Assembly (NCBI RefSeq): GCF_003024685.1 | Contig: NZ_PYLQ01000005.1 | Location: forward strand, 45,817 to 109,816 | DNA from: Faecalibacillus intestinalis | GTDB taxonomy: Bacteria; Bacillota_I; Bacilli_A; Erysipelotrichales; Coprobacillaceae | DNA: 64,000 nucleotides | Direction: 5' to 3' | Part shown: piece after piece, positions 44,679-55,494 of the stretch | Layout: every line of letters starts with the position of its first letter | Position numbering within the stretch: position 1 is the stretch's first letter | The notes under the pieces: model-generated | Database searches by the model: none | What the model was told of the DNA's origin: nothing | The model's input: only the letters and a program-made list of their open reading frames with translations | Program-made: the position numbers and the translations under genes

Positions 44679-45608
44679 ATCACCTATTATTTTCTTTATT
44701 TCTTCTAAACTAGCATCTTCTATTAACTTCTTAAATATTTGATCATATTGTTGTTCGGTAAGATTTTCAAGCCATTGTGTGTCTTCATTTAAATATTTGC
44801 TTTTAAAAAGCTTTAATACAAATTCAGCTTTAGCTTTTGTCTCAGCTTCTGCTGCTTTCATCTTTGCTTCAGCAAGTTGAGCATCTAACTCTTTTTTCAT
44901 ATCATCATAGCGAGCTAACTCATCCCATCTTGCTTTTTCATATGCCCAGGCTTCTTCTCTTAAATTCATGTCTTCCATAAATCTATCATATTTTCTTTTC
45001 ATGATTCTTCCCACCTCTGTCATATTTATTCTATCACAAAGACTACCTTTTTCAATCAAATAACTTAACTCTTCTAAATCATTTAAATTCTCTTTTCCTT
45101 TCTCTTTAATAATACGATCAATCTCTTTTAAAAATACATAATAGATATGATAAAGACTTCCGTCACTATCATGATATTTTTCATCACAGTCTCCACGTAT
45201 TCTAACAAGCTCATGATGCCTTCTATCTTCATCATTAAACAATATAATCATATAAACTGGTTTTATTTTTCGATAATCATCCCCACTATGAACTTGCGTT
45301 GCAATATTTTTAAAGACATAATATTGAAATCTCTTATGAAGACTTTCAAACATTCCTGTCGATTGAACTTCAATATTAACAAATTCTCCTTCATCCGTTT
45401 GTACTCTTACATCTAAAATAGCTTTTTTCTCTTTATACCTGCTAGGAATCAATTCTGAATTCATGACATATAGTGCTTGACAACGAAGAGGTGTTACTGA
45501 TTCAATGATTGTTTTTAATAAATACATACTTTCCTTATCATCATTATCACTGATAAAATACTTAAATAATAGGTCATTATAAAATGGTATTGTTATTTCT
45601 TCATCCAT
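44676..45608 (-). CDS. Rpn family recombination-promoting nuclease / PD-(D/E)XK transposase-like protein
   Basis: 310 aa. PFYNDLLFKYFISDND at the N-terminus and AILDVRVQTDEGEFVNIEVQ give the PD-(D/E)XK D...ExQ core. A charged coiled coil, including an Ala/Glu/Lys-rich run near residues 240-262, precedes the C-terminus. Relatives (RpnA, YhgA-like) are DNA endonucleases that raise recombination and may act in phage defence. It often occurs in many copies in gut Firmicutes. It has its own ribosome site (AGGAGG) and terminator. Confidence 0.85.
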   Translation of the reverse strand: MDEEITIPFYNDLLFKYFISDNDDKESMYLLKTIIESVTPLRCQALYVMNSELIPSRYKEKKAILDVRVQTDEGEFVNIEVQSTGMFESLHKRFQYYVFKNIATQVHSGDDYRKIKPVYMIILFNDEDRRHHELVRIRGDCDEKYHDSDGSLYHIYYVFLKEIDRIIKEKGKENLNDLEELSYLIEKGSLCDRINMTEVGRIMKRKYDRFMEDMNLREEAWAYEKARWDELARYDDMKKELDAQLAEAKMKAAEAETKAKAEFVLKLFKSKYLNEDTQWLENLTEQQYDQIFKKLIEDASLEEIKKIIGD

Positions 45609-45663
45609 ATCTCTATCCTCCTATTATATATATCGTATTTTTTTTGTCGTTTTTCTTCTTTTT

Positions 45664-45704
45664 ATTAAAAAAAAGAATTTATTTGTTTTGATACAAATAA
45701 ATTC
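45664..45704 (-). terminator. Intrinsic terminator of patB
   Basis: GAATTTATTTGT-ATCAAA-ACAAATAAATTC plus eight T on the minus strand, overlapping the last codons of patB. Confidence 0.88.
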
Positions 45705-46842
45705 CTTCTTTAAAACGATTCAAGCCATCTTTTAATCTTTCAAATGGGCAAGCTACATTCATACGAATAAAAGCTTTTCCATTTTCGCCATATTCTAGAC
45801 CATCACTTACATAAAGACCTGTTTTCTTTCTTATAAAAGAAGTGAGTTCAACACTATCTAAACATACCTTATGACAATCGATCCATAAAAGATAAGTTGC
45901 TTCTGTAGGCACTACATAAACATCTTTGATTTCTTTTTGAATAAATGAAATCGCATAATCTTTATTATTTTGAATATATTGATTTAATTCATTAATCCAA
46001 TCTTCACTTTGATTAAAAGCTGCCTTTGTTGCACAAATTGCAAAACTATTTGGTTCTGCTACTTCATCTGTATTAATTCCACGATTAACTTTATGTCTTA
46101 ATACCTCATTAGCTACAACAATACATGCCGTTTGCATCCCTGCCATATTAAAGGCTTTGGTTGGTGCAATACACATAACTGTATTTTCTAAATTTGTTTT
46201 TGAAACGGAAGCAAAAGGAATATATTCCTTTTGAGGATTGGTAATATCACAATGAATTTCATCACTTAAAACAGTAACGTGATGTTTCGCACACAAATCA
46301 CCAATTTTTTGTAAAGTTTCTTTATCCCAAATTTTACCTATTGGATTATGGGGATTACAGAAAATCATTAATGTTGTTTGACTTAAAGAAAGTTTTCTTT
46401 CTAAATCTTCAAAATCAATATGATATTCTTTTCCATCAAAAACAAGGTCACTTGATAAAACATGTCTTCCATTATTTAAAATAGAATTATAAAAAATATT
46501 ATAAACTGGTGACATAATCAAGACATTTTCACCTACTGTTGTCACTTTTCTTACTACCGAAGAAATAGCAGGAACAACTCCTGTAACAAACATCATCCAA
46601 TCTTTTTCCATATGAAAATGATGTCTTCTTTCCCACCAATTTTGATAAGCTTCAAAATAATCATCTGGTACCGTATTATAACCAAAGATTTTATGATCCA
46701 CTCTTTTATGTAAAGCATCTATAATGGCTGGAGCTGTTTCAAAGTCCATATCAGCTACCCACATAGGAAGTTCATTTTCTTTAACATCCCATTTATATGA
46801 ATTTGTATTAAAACGATTGGTCATCTTTGAAAAATCGTACAT
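45679..46842 (-). CDS. patB: PatB/MalY-type cystathionine beta-lyase/aminotransferase
   Basis: A 387-aa PLP enzyme of fold type I. The N-terminal W-V-A-D-M-D motif (ELPMWVADMDFETAP) is diagnostic of MalY/PatB C-S lyases. NPHNPIGKIW and the lysine in APTKAFNMAG bind PLP. It would cleave cystathionine or cysteine conjugates. It follows the DUF3737 gene by two bases and is divergent from lysR, a common grouping in Firmicutes that suggests LysR control. Confidence 0.9.
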   Translation of the reverse strand: MYDFSKMTNRFNTNSYKWDVKENELPMWVADMDFETAPAIIDALHKRVDHKIFGYNTVPDDYFEAYQNWWERRHHFHMEKDWMMFVTGVVPAISSVVRKVTTVGENVLIMSPVYNIFYNSILNNGRHVLSSDLVFDGKEYHIDFEDLERKLSLSQTTLMIFCNPHNPIGKIWDKETLQKIGDLCAKHHVTVLSDEIHCDITNPQKEYIPFASVSKTNLENTVMCIAPTKAFNMAGMQTACIVVANEVLRHKVNRGINTDEVAEPNSFAICATKAAFNQSEDWINELNQYIQNNKDYAISFIQKEIKDVYVVPTEATYLLWIDCHKVCLDSVELTSFIRKKTGLYVSDGLEYGENGKAFIRMNVACPFERLKDGLNRFKEGIYLYQNK

Positions 46843-46844
46843 CT

Positions 46845-47690
46845 TTACATCTCCTTTAATTGAATCTTTGTTTGACTTGGATCAATGATTTGATCATCAA
46901 TAATCATTTCACCAATACTATGTGCACTAATTTTACCAGAAATAGGATTTGTAATACTATCAATATGACTTACAATTTGTGCATCAATATCTTTGCAGAA
47001 TTCAAAAGCTAGAGTGGTATTAATTAATTTACAATTTACCATCTTTAATCCTTCGATATAACATAATCCTTGTAAACTTTCAATTGTACAATTCACAAAA
47101 GTAATATTTTTCGTATTCCATGCAAGATATTCCCCAATAATTACTGAATCATAAACCGTGACATTTTCACAATTCCAAAAAGCATCTTTTGAAACAAGTT
47201 TAGAATTTCTAACAGTAATATTCTTACCACCATCAAAGCAATAATTTCCTGATAAATTCAAACCATCGATTTCAATATTTTCACTATTCATTCCAAAATA
47301 ATCACCTTTAGCAACCACATTATGTAACTTAATATCACTACATTTCCATAAGGTTTCTTGAGCATTAACCATATTGACATTTTCTAAAGAAATATGTGTC
47401 CCTCTTCTAAAGGTCTTAGGCGCATCAATGACACTATTTTTAATATTAATATGATGAGTATACCAAATACCTGATCTAGCAGTTTCAAGTAAGGTACTGT
47501 TTTCTACATTGACGTGATTACAATACCATAAAGGATATTTCCATTTAAAAATACTTCCACTAATATCTATATGATCACTTTCTTTTAAAGGCGATTCTCC
47601 ATCAGCAAAAATACTATCTTCAACTTTTAAATCATGACTTTTAAATAAAGCTCTTTCTCCTTTTAGATAAGCTTGTTTAACTAATTCCAT
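46845..47690 (-). CDS. DUF3737 beta-helix protein
   Basis: 281 aa opening QAYLKGERALFKSHDLKVED, then a series of short repeats with spaced I/V and N/D residues (for example NITFVNCTIESLQGLCYIEG) typical of a right-handed parallel beta-helix. DUF3737 proteins have no proven function. It sits between a small ORF and patB with minimal gaps, so the three form one operon. Confidence 0.85.
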   Translation of the reverse strand: MELVKQAYLKGERALFKSHDLKVEDSIFADGESPLKESDHIDISGSIFKWKYPLWYCNHVNVENSTLLETARSGIWYTHHINIKNSVIDAPKTFRRGTHISLENVNMVNAQETLWKCSDIKLHNVVAKGDYFGMNSENIEIDGLNLSGNYCFDGGKNITVRNSKLVSKDAFWNCENVTVYDSVIIGEYLAWNTKNITFVNCTIESLQGLCYIEGLKMVNCKLINTTLAFEFCKDIDAQIVSHIDSITNPISGKISAHSIGEMIIDDQIIDPSQTKIQLKEM

Positions 47691-47691
47691 C

Positions 47692-47937
47692 TTAATCCTC
47701 CTTCATTTGTTTCTTTAACATATATATTAAATAATCTAAACAATCTATTTTCTTTTGTTCCTCATGCAATTTATCTAATAAACAACAACGATGACACTGT
47801 AATGATTTTATCAACATCTTCAAATCATCATTATTATATTTTTTAATACACTTTGTAATAAGTTCTTCATCACATCCTGCATCTTTTAAATTCATAATTA
47901 ATTCTTCAATTACTTCTTTTCCCAAAGCTATCACCAC
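47692..47937 (-). CDS. Small Cys-containing protein, unknown, in the patB operon
   Basis: About 80 aa, helical and charged, with Cys residues in AGCDEEL, ITKCIKK and QCHRCC. I do not recognise a family by name; the composition suggests a small helical bundle. The start is uncertain among GTG at 47937, GTG at 47934 and TTG at 47925, the last having GGTGA upstream. It lies 1-2 bases before the DUF3737 gene, supporting a real gene. Confidence 0.65.
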   Translation of the reverse strand: MVIALGKEVIEELIMNLKDAGCDEELITKCIKKYNNDDLKMLIKSLQCHRCCLLDKLHEEQKKIDCLDYLIYMLKKQMKED

Positions 47938-48054
47938 TTTCCTTTATTATTGTAATTCTTTATCTCTATATTATCAAATACCTATAACAAATATATTTCT
48001 ATACTTACAAGGCATAACAAAGAGCTTTAAAATAAAAACAAAGGATGTGAAATC

Positions 48055-48975
48055 ATGGAATTTAGACTTCTACAATATTTTCTTGCGATTGCAAGAGAGG
48101 AAACAATTTTAAAAGCAGCTGAAAGCTTAAACGTGACTCAGCCCACTTTATCAAGACAAATGAAAGAACTTGAAGATCATTTACAAAAACAGCTTTTCAT
48201 TCGTGGTAATCGTAAGATTACTTTAACTGAAGAAGGTATTTTACTTCGCCAACGTGCTGAAGAAATTGTCAGTTTGGTTGAAAAAACAGAAAGTGAAATT
48301 ATGTTATTCGATGAAACTTTAAGTGGTGAAGTATGTATTGGCAGTGGAGAAACGTTAGGCATCGAAATCATTTGTAAAGCCATTCAACGTGTACAAGAAG
48401 ATTATCCACGTATCCAATTCCATTTATTCAGTGGTAATGAACAAGATGTGACAGATCGTCTTGAAAAAGGTTTAATTGATTTTGGGTTGATTATTGAACC
48501 TGCTAATATTTATAAATACAATCATTTATCTTTACCTTATCAAGACTTATGGGGAATCTATATAAACAAAGAACATCCTCTTGCTTTAAAAGAATCGATT
48601 ACTCCTCAAGATTTAATTGATGTTCCTCTTCTTTGTTCCTCACAAGAATTAAAATATAAACAAATAGAAAACTGGGCCAATCCTTATTTTTCTAAATATC
48701 ATATTATTGCAACCTATAACTTAATTTACAATGCCAGTATTCTAACAAAGGAATGTAATGGAGCTGTGATTTCTTTAAAAAACCTCATTAATACAAGTGG
48801 GGAAAGTTCTTTGTGTTTTAGACCCCTTGATCCACAAATCACTTCATCACTTGCCTTTATTTGGAAAAAATATCGTGTCCTTTCTAAACCTGCACAATAT
48901 TTTTTAAAAGTATTAGAAGAAGAAACAAAAAAAGCTCATAAATGCTCACAAATTAATAAAAATATGATAAAGTAA
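48055..48975 (+). CDS. LysR-family transcriptional regulator
   Basis: 306 aa. The N-terminal helix-turn-helix is standard (MEFRLLQYFLAIAREET, LNVTQPTLSRQMKELE). The effector domain has IGSGETLGIE and LDFGLIIEP-like segments. It is divergent from the small ORF-DUF3737-patB operon across a 117-bp region, the usual arrangement for a LysR regulator and its target; I could not pick a clear T-N11-A site. The ribosome site AAAGGATG precedes the ATG. Confidence 0.92.
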   Translation: MEFRLLQYFLAIAREETILKAAESLNVTQPTLSRQMKELEDHLQKQLFIRGNRKITLTEEGILLRQRAEEIVSLVEKTESEIMLFDETLSGEVCIGSGETLGIEIICKAIQRVQEDYPRIQFHLFSGNEQDVTDRLEKGLIDFGLIIEPANIYKYNHLSLPYQDLWGIYINKEHPLALKESITPQDLIDVPLLCSSQELKYKQIENWANPYFSKYHIIATYNLIYNASILTKECNGAVISLKNLINTSGESSLCFRPLDPQITSSLAFIWKKYRVLSKPAQYFLKVLEEETKKAHKCSQINKNMIK

Positions 48976-49005
48976 AATAAATCATTCATTAAAGAATGGG
49001 TGCCT

Positions 49006-49926
49006 ATGAAAAGAAAAAATAAAGGATTTACTCTTGTAGAAATAATAGTAGTTCTTCTAATTATCGCCATTCTTGCAGCTATCGCTATTCCAGCTTGTCA
49101 AGGATACCTTGAAGAAAGTCGAGAATCGCGTGACCTCATCAACGTTCGTGCTGCTTGTACAGATATCATTGCGATGGGAAAAACAGGATATAAAACAGAT
49201 ATTGTAAGAGAAGTAGAACTTACACAAAAGAAAGATGATTGGCAAGCTTTTGATTCTGTAACTATTGCTGGTATTACGCACAAGAAATCAGATCCTGACA
49301 CTGATAACTGGAAAGGAATTCCTAAAGCCGGTGGTGTTTGTGAAATCTCATACAACAAAGAAAAGAATACTGTTGTTTTTAATTGGAAAGGAAGTAAAAC
49401 AGAAGAATCTACTATTGATTTTTCATCGAATTTACATAGTGCATTAAATAATAGCGGTTTATTAGAAAATGATCTTAAAAATAGAGATTTTTTTGAAATT
49501 GATTCAAAATGTGATGGTTCAACAATGGTTCCAGAATTAAACAAACAGATTGAAAATAAGAGTTTATTAAACCATGGTACATGGGCCTATTATGGAAACG
49601 CAAAAAAAGGAAAAGAATCTGAAAGATATTTATTTTGGACTTCAATTGATACAGATAAAATCAATGCTAACACACAAATTCCTGTCATTATTAGTACAGC
49701 TGATGGAAAATTCTACATTTCATCATCAACGACTGCACGAAAACGAAAAGATAGTGCTCATAAACCATATATAGCGATCGCTCCAACCGGTAAAAGTGGT
49801 TCTAGTCAATATAAATCATACATAGATGGAAAAAAACAATACAATACACTTGAAGAGGCTTATAAAGCTTATGCTGATGTTGTAAAAAATGATTATTCTA
49901 ATTACAAAGATACTTTACCACAATAG
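49006..49926 (+). CDS. Orphan type IV pilin-like/pseudopilin protein
   Basis: 306 aa starting MKRKNKGFTLVEIIVV. The prepilin peptidase site G/FTLVE (Glu at +5) is followed by a hydrophobic helix to about residue 30. The remainder is a large soluble domain with two widely spaced Cys and a Lys/Ser-rich C-terminus. No prepilin peptidase, ATPase or assembly platform is nearby, so the protein depends on a system elsewhere or is solitary. The upstream ribosome site is weak. It has its own terminator. Confidence 0.82.
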   Translation: MKRKNKGFTLVEIIVVLLIIAILAAIAIPACQGYLEESRESRDLINVRAACTDIIAMGKTGYKTDIVREVELTQKKDDWQAFDSVTIAGITHKKSDPDTDNWKGIPKAGGVCEISYNKEKNTVVFNWKGSKTEESTIDFSSNLHSALNNSGLLENDLKNRDFFEIDSKCDGSTMVPELNKQIENKSLLNHGTWAYYGNAKKGKESERYLFWTSIDTDKINANTQIPVIISTADGKFYISSSTTARKRKDSAHKPYIAIAPTGKSGSSQYKSYIDGKKQYNTLEEAYKAYADVVKNDYSNYKDTLPQ

Positions 49927-49942
49927 TAATAAACATGCCTAA

Positions 49943-49979
49943 AAGACGCGGTATGTACTTCCAAAGTCTTCACTTACCG
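49943..49979 (+). other. Possible H-type pseudoknot in the pilin 3' untranslated region
   Basis: AAGAC (49943-49947) pairs with GTCTT (49966-49970), while CGGTA in its loop (49949-49953) pairs with TACCG (49975-49979), giving interlocked 5-bp stems. It lies between the pilin stop and its terminator. Short stems can arise by chance, so support is modest. Confidence 0.3.
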
Positions 49980-50000
49980 AAGCCTGACAGTCAAAAATAG

Positions 50001-50046
50001 AAAAAGAACAATGAAACAGCAAAAGCTGAAACATTGTTCTTTTTTG
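50001..50046 (+). terminator. Intrinsic terminator of the pilin gene
   Basis: AAAGAACAATG ... CATTGTTCTTT with an inner CAGC-AAAA-GCTG stem, followed by a T run. Confidence 0.9.
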
Positions 50047-50302
50047 TTATATAATTTATATATGAAAAACAAAATGATTATAACGCATTACAACTATCTT
50101 TGCCAATAAATTTAGGTATTAATTCGATAAAGATGGCATGGTTGTTTGTTACTAAAAGGAGTAAATCTATCTAAATATTATCTTCTTGATTTCTATTTCT
50201 AACTGTTAAGCTATTTTTAGTTTATCACTGGAGGCTTTTTGCTTAACGCTAAAGCTATAGAGTTATCACTCGCAAGCACGTGGTATTAATTTTATAACAA
50301 AG
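50047..50302. other. Gene-free region between pilin and GH1 terminators
   Basis: No convincing gene. A plus-strand start MKNKMIITHYNYLCQ ends after 15 codons, and other short frames stop quickly. It may hold remnants of a lost gene; nothing more can be supported. Confidence 0.4.
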
Positions 50303-50331
50303 TAATAAAAGAGCTCAATTGAGCTCTTTTA
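50303..50331 (-). terminator. Intrinsic terminator of the GH1 gene
   Basis: AAAAGAGCTCAATTGAGCTCTTTT followed by ATTACTTTG on the minus strand, just after the stop codon. Confidence 0.75.
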
Positions 50332-50334
50332 CTA

Positions 50335-51853
<1,519 letters not shown>

Positions 51854-51874
51854 GTATTGTAAAATTACTTGACA

Positions 51875-51902
51875 AATACAAAAGGTGAACCTTAGTCCAC
51901 CT
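51875..51902 (-). terminator. Intrinsic terminator of the REC-HD-GYP-GGDEF gene
   Basis: AGGTGGAC-TAAG-GTTCACCT followed by TTTGTATTTG, overlapping the stop codon. Confidence 0.7.
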
Positions 51903-54258
51903 CACTTGTTTTCTTTACAACGACCGAACACTTTGATTTCTTTCCTTCATACATCAATTTATCGGCTTTTTTAATTGCATCATTGACTTTTGAATTTCCA
52001 TAAATACCCCCAACAGTAATTGATAATGATAAATCTTCATAATCATCTACTTTTGTTTGTTTTACACATTCACTAAGTTGATACAATCGAGTTGTAAAAG
52101 CATCATAATGAATATCTTGGAAAATAAGTACAAATTCATCCCCACCATAACGTATAAAGATATCATCAGGTCGAATGCATGATTGAATAGCTCTAGAAAC
52201 AGCTTTGATCGCTTGATCGCCAGCATTATGACCATATTGATCATTAATTGCTTTGAAATTATCGGCATCAATCATTGCTACTGCTGATACATCATTGATG
52301 TATTGAACGTATTCTTCATAATAACGTCGACTATAAGCACCAGTCAAAACATCTGTATAGTACTCTTTATTATAAGTTACGATATTTTCTAAGAATCGTG
52401 TTTTTCCATGATCTCCTAAAATAATATCTTCTTTTGTTTTATAAACAAGTTCTAAGACCCAAGGACGCTCATCCACTTCTACATACTGCGCAATAATGGC
52501 ATAAATGTCATAATCAACAAATTCTAATTTAAAAGCTTGCCCTTTTTTGATATACGCTTGCTTAGAAATACAATTGACACAAACATCTTTTCTTTTCCAG
52601 TAATCATAACAATTGCCTTCAATAATTTCTATTTGATCATTCTCTGCTTTTGCGGATTGATGTTTTTGAAAATCTATCAAACGAACAACCGTAAAAATAT
52701 CTTTTAAGGATTCAATAAAATCTTTTATTTCAGTATATGTATATTTTAAAGAAATATTTTCTTGAATATTATGTATAACTTGAATATTGTTGTCTTTAAC
52801 AAGTTTTCCAACAAATCCTTTATAAACACTTCCATTCCATCTCGTACTTGCTTGTAAATGATACCATTGTTTTTGTTTTCCAATATGTGCATAAATCTTT
52901 AAGTCAACCTCTGGATTTAAATGTGTTGTTTCTTTGAGTTTATCCTTAAGTAATTTAATTGTTGATTTATTAAAAAAAGAAAATTCATGATTTTTTGGGT
53001 GATAAATTATTTCATCAATTCCTAGATCTTTTGCTGCTTGTGAAGAAATATAAACAGCATCTTTAAATGCATCGTATTCAAATGTCATTTCCTGAAAAAA
53101 TTTTCTGTTTTGAGACTCATTATTTTTTTCTTTAGGCATTTCACTTCTAAATTGTTTAATAACTAGCTCATCTGTCATCTTTGAAACAACTGCTTGATCT
53201 GCATAATTTTCATTTTCAAATAAAGACGCTTTCATTTCTTCACTAATATCACAAAGACATTCCAATAACAGAGGATTAAAAACCCCACATTGCCCATCAA
53301 CAATCATTTTCATAGCTTGTTCATGACTATATGCTTTTTTATAGCAACGTTCACTCGTAAGAGCATCATAAACATCCGCAATTGAAACAACTTGTGCTGA
53401 AATAGGAATTTGATCACCAACTAATCCATCAGGATAGCCATGTCCATCATATCTTTCATGATGCCAACGACATATTTGATAAGCATACTCCAATAAATCA
53501 TTATTATTGTAGTTAGGAACTGTTTTCAACATTTCTGCGCCAATCGAAGAATGTTGTTTCACGATTTCAAATTCATCTTTTGTAAGTCGTCCCGGTTTAT
53601 TTAAAATCTTCTCATCAATCGAAATTTTTCCAATATCATGTAAAGATGAAGCTGTACTAATAAGTAAGATATCTGCATCACTTAACTTATATTCGTGCGA
53701 TTTTTTACCCAATTGTAGTAAAAGCATTTTTGTAATCGTTTGAATATGTTGTATATGTAAACCACTTTCGCCATTTCTAAATTCAACGATATGTCCTAAG
53801 ACATTGATTAATGTCGTATTATTGTTTACTCTTTTTTGAATTTGTTGTTCTACTAAATGAACCAGTTTCTTTTGTTTTTCATAAAGCATTAAAGTGTTTT
53901 TAATTCTTCGGTTAATAATATAACTTTCAAAAGGTCTTCTGATATAATCAGTCGCTCCAAGTTCATAAGCCTTTTCCATAGAAGTCGTATTTCCTTCTGA
54001 AGAAATAATAATAACAGGAAGATATTCTAAATAACGTTGTTCCTTCATCTTTTCAAGAACTTGATACCCATCCATATTAGGCATTACAATGTCTAATAAG
54101 ACTAAATCAATCATTTTATCTTCTTTCATTATTTCTAAAGCTTTTTTTCCATCTTCTGCTTCTAAAATTTGATATTGATCCCTCAATAATTCGCATAAAA
54201 TTATTCGATTAATCTGGGCATCATCAACAATCAATATTTTCGCTTTTCTTTTTGGCAT
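51892..54258 (-). CDS. Response regulator with HD-GYP and GGDEF domains
   Basis: 788 aa. A receiver domain (phosphoacceptor Asp 56 in LVLLDIVMP; the usual KPF is RPF) is followed by an HD-GYP domain (HD at 207-208, HHERYDGHGYP at 266-276), a PAS-like region at about 380-520, and a GGDEF domain with intact GGDEF at 705-709. One protein could both degrade and make c-di-GMP. The ATG at 54258 has AAGGAG seven bases upstream. No cognate kinase is adjacent. The gene follows the membrane diguanylate cyclase by about 30 bp. Confidence 0.92.
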   Translation of the reverse strand: MPKRKAKILIVDDAQINRIILCELLRDQYQILEAEDGKKALEIMKEDKMIDLVLLDIVMPNMDGYQVLEKMKEQRYLEYLPVIIISSEGNTTSMEKAYELGATDYIRRPFESYIINRRIKNTLMLYEKQKKLVHLVEQQIQKRVNNNTTLINVLGHIVEFRNGESGLHIQHIQTITKMLLLQLGKKSHEYKLSDADILLISTASSLHDIGKISIDEKILNKPGRLTKDEFEIVKQHSSIGAEMLKTVPNYNNNDLLEYAYQICRWHHERYDGHGYPDGLVGDQIPISAQVVSIADVYDALTSERCYKKAYSHEQAMKMIVDGQCGVFNPLLLECLCDISEEMKASLFENENYADQAVVSKMTDELVIKQFRSEMPKEKNNESQNRKFFQEMTFEYDAFKDAVYISSQAAKDLGIDEIIYHPKNHEFSFFNKSTIKLLKDKLKETTHLNPEVDLKIYAHIGKQKQWYHLQASTRWNGSVYKGFVGKLVKDNNIQVIHNIQENISLKYTYTEIKDFIESLKDIFTVVRLIDFQKHQSAKAENDQIEIIEGNCYDYWKRKDVCVNCISKQAYIKKGQAFKLEFVDYDIYAIIAQYVEVDERPWVLELVYKTKEDIILGDHGKTRFLENIVTYNKEYYTDVLTGAYSRRYYEEYVQYINDVSAVAMIDADNFKAINDQYGHNAGDQAIKAVSRAIQSCIRPDDIFIRYGGDEFVLIFQDIHYDAFTTRLYQLSECVKQTKVDDYEDLSLSITVGGIYGNSKVNDAIKKADKLMYEGKKSKCSVVVKKTSEVD

Positions 54259-54287
54259 ACACATACTCCTTCCATGACTCATTTTTA

Positions 54288-55418
54288 TCACTTTTTCACA
54301 TTTTTATTTAGATACATATAGTGATCTGCTTTTTCAATAAATTTTGGAATATAATTTAATGACTCATCATATTTAGCATAACCAATACTCACACTAAAAT
54401 CTGGTAAACCTTCATGAGATTGCTGAAATAATCTTTGTAAATCATTAAATACAGGCATTATCTCTTCATTTTTATCTCTTTCACATACGATGATAAACTC
54501 ATCTCCACCATAACGTGAAATAAAACAATTATGTAAATGTGCAATTTGTTTTAATATATCGGCTGTCTTTAAAATGATTTGATCTCCAACAACATGCCCA
54601 AGTTCATCGTTTATCTTTTTAAATTGATCAATATCTAATAAAAATAAATAAAGATCTTTTTTTTGATGATTTTCTTTCATTTTCGTTGTTAAATAAATAT
54701 CCAATTGTTCTCGATTATTGATTTTGGTAAGTGGATCTAATGAAATAAGGTTTTGTTGAAAATAATTATAAACAATAAAAATTGAATATGTGAGTCCTAG
54801 ATTAAAAATAAGTAAATGATCTACTGTAATTTGAATTAACGCAGTAATAAAAGGAAGAAAAGAAAAACGAGCAATCGCTTTATATTCCTTTTGATATAAG
54901 TAATTCTTTGCTTTTTTAGATAAATATCCTGCTTTTATTGAAAGATAAAGGATATAAGCAAATAAAATTAAAAAATAGAATGGTAACAATTTGCCACGAT
55001 GATAGTTTCCTGCTTGATCAATAACAAATAATCCATGTGTCCAATAAGAAACCAAAGAAGATCCTATAAAAAAAATAAGTGGAATAAAAGTAGGCACTAA
55101 GCGTTTTTTATGCTCAAAAACAGTTGAATGAAATGTTTTTTGAGCATAAATATACCAAGAACAAACAAGCATTGCTAGTGAACAAAAATAGAAGCTATTA
55201 AATATTCCACTTTGAATCTTATTAAAAGTAAGAAGATGTTTTACATTCATGATCCAAATTGCATCCATAAACAAATAAACACAAGCCCAAGCAATGGTAT
55301 GATAAAAATAGTTCCTATGATCATTTTGTTCACGATTGATATACATTTGATATAAAATTCGAATCAATAACAATAAACAAAAAACATCCATTTCTAAACT
55401 CATTATTTCACTACTCAT
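54288..55418 (-). CDS. Membrane-bound diguanylate cyclase (GGDEF)
   Basis: 376 aa. Six or seven hydrophobic helices in residues 10-215 form a membrane sensor of unknown ligand. The C-terminal GGDEF domain starts at LDPLTKINNREQLD and has an intact RYGGDEF at about 302-308. It should make c-di-GMP from two GTP. It is upstream of, and probably co-transcribed with, the REC-HD-GYP-GGDEF gene. Confidence 0.92.
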   Translation of the reverse strand: MSSEIMSLEMDVFCLLLLIRILYQMYINREQNDHRNYFYHTIAWACVYLFMDAIWIMNVKHLLTFNKIQSGIFNSFYFCSLAMLVCSWYIYAQKTFHSTVFEHKKRLVPTFIPLIFFIGSSLVSYWTHGLFVIDQAGNYHRGKLLPFYFLILFAYILYLSIKAGYLSKKAKNYLYQKEYKAIARFSFLPFITALIQITVDHLLIFNLGLTYSIFIVYNYFQQNLISLDPLTKINNREQLDIYLTTKMKENHQKKDLYLFLLDIDQFKKINDELGHVVGDQIILKTADILKQIAHLHNCFISRYGGDEFIIVCERDKNEEIMPVFNDLQRLFQQSHEGLPDFSVSIGYAKYDESLNYIPKFIEKADHYMYLNKNVKK

Positions 55419-55494
55419 AATACACCTTCATTCATATCAACATAGCTTTATTATACACTATTTATCGATGTGAAAAAACACCATTATATGCTGT

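Noticed and set aside
49927..49990. c-di-GMP riboswitch near the pilin gene
   Set aside because: None of the conserved GEMM segments are present, and the element lies downstream of the gene rather than upstream.
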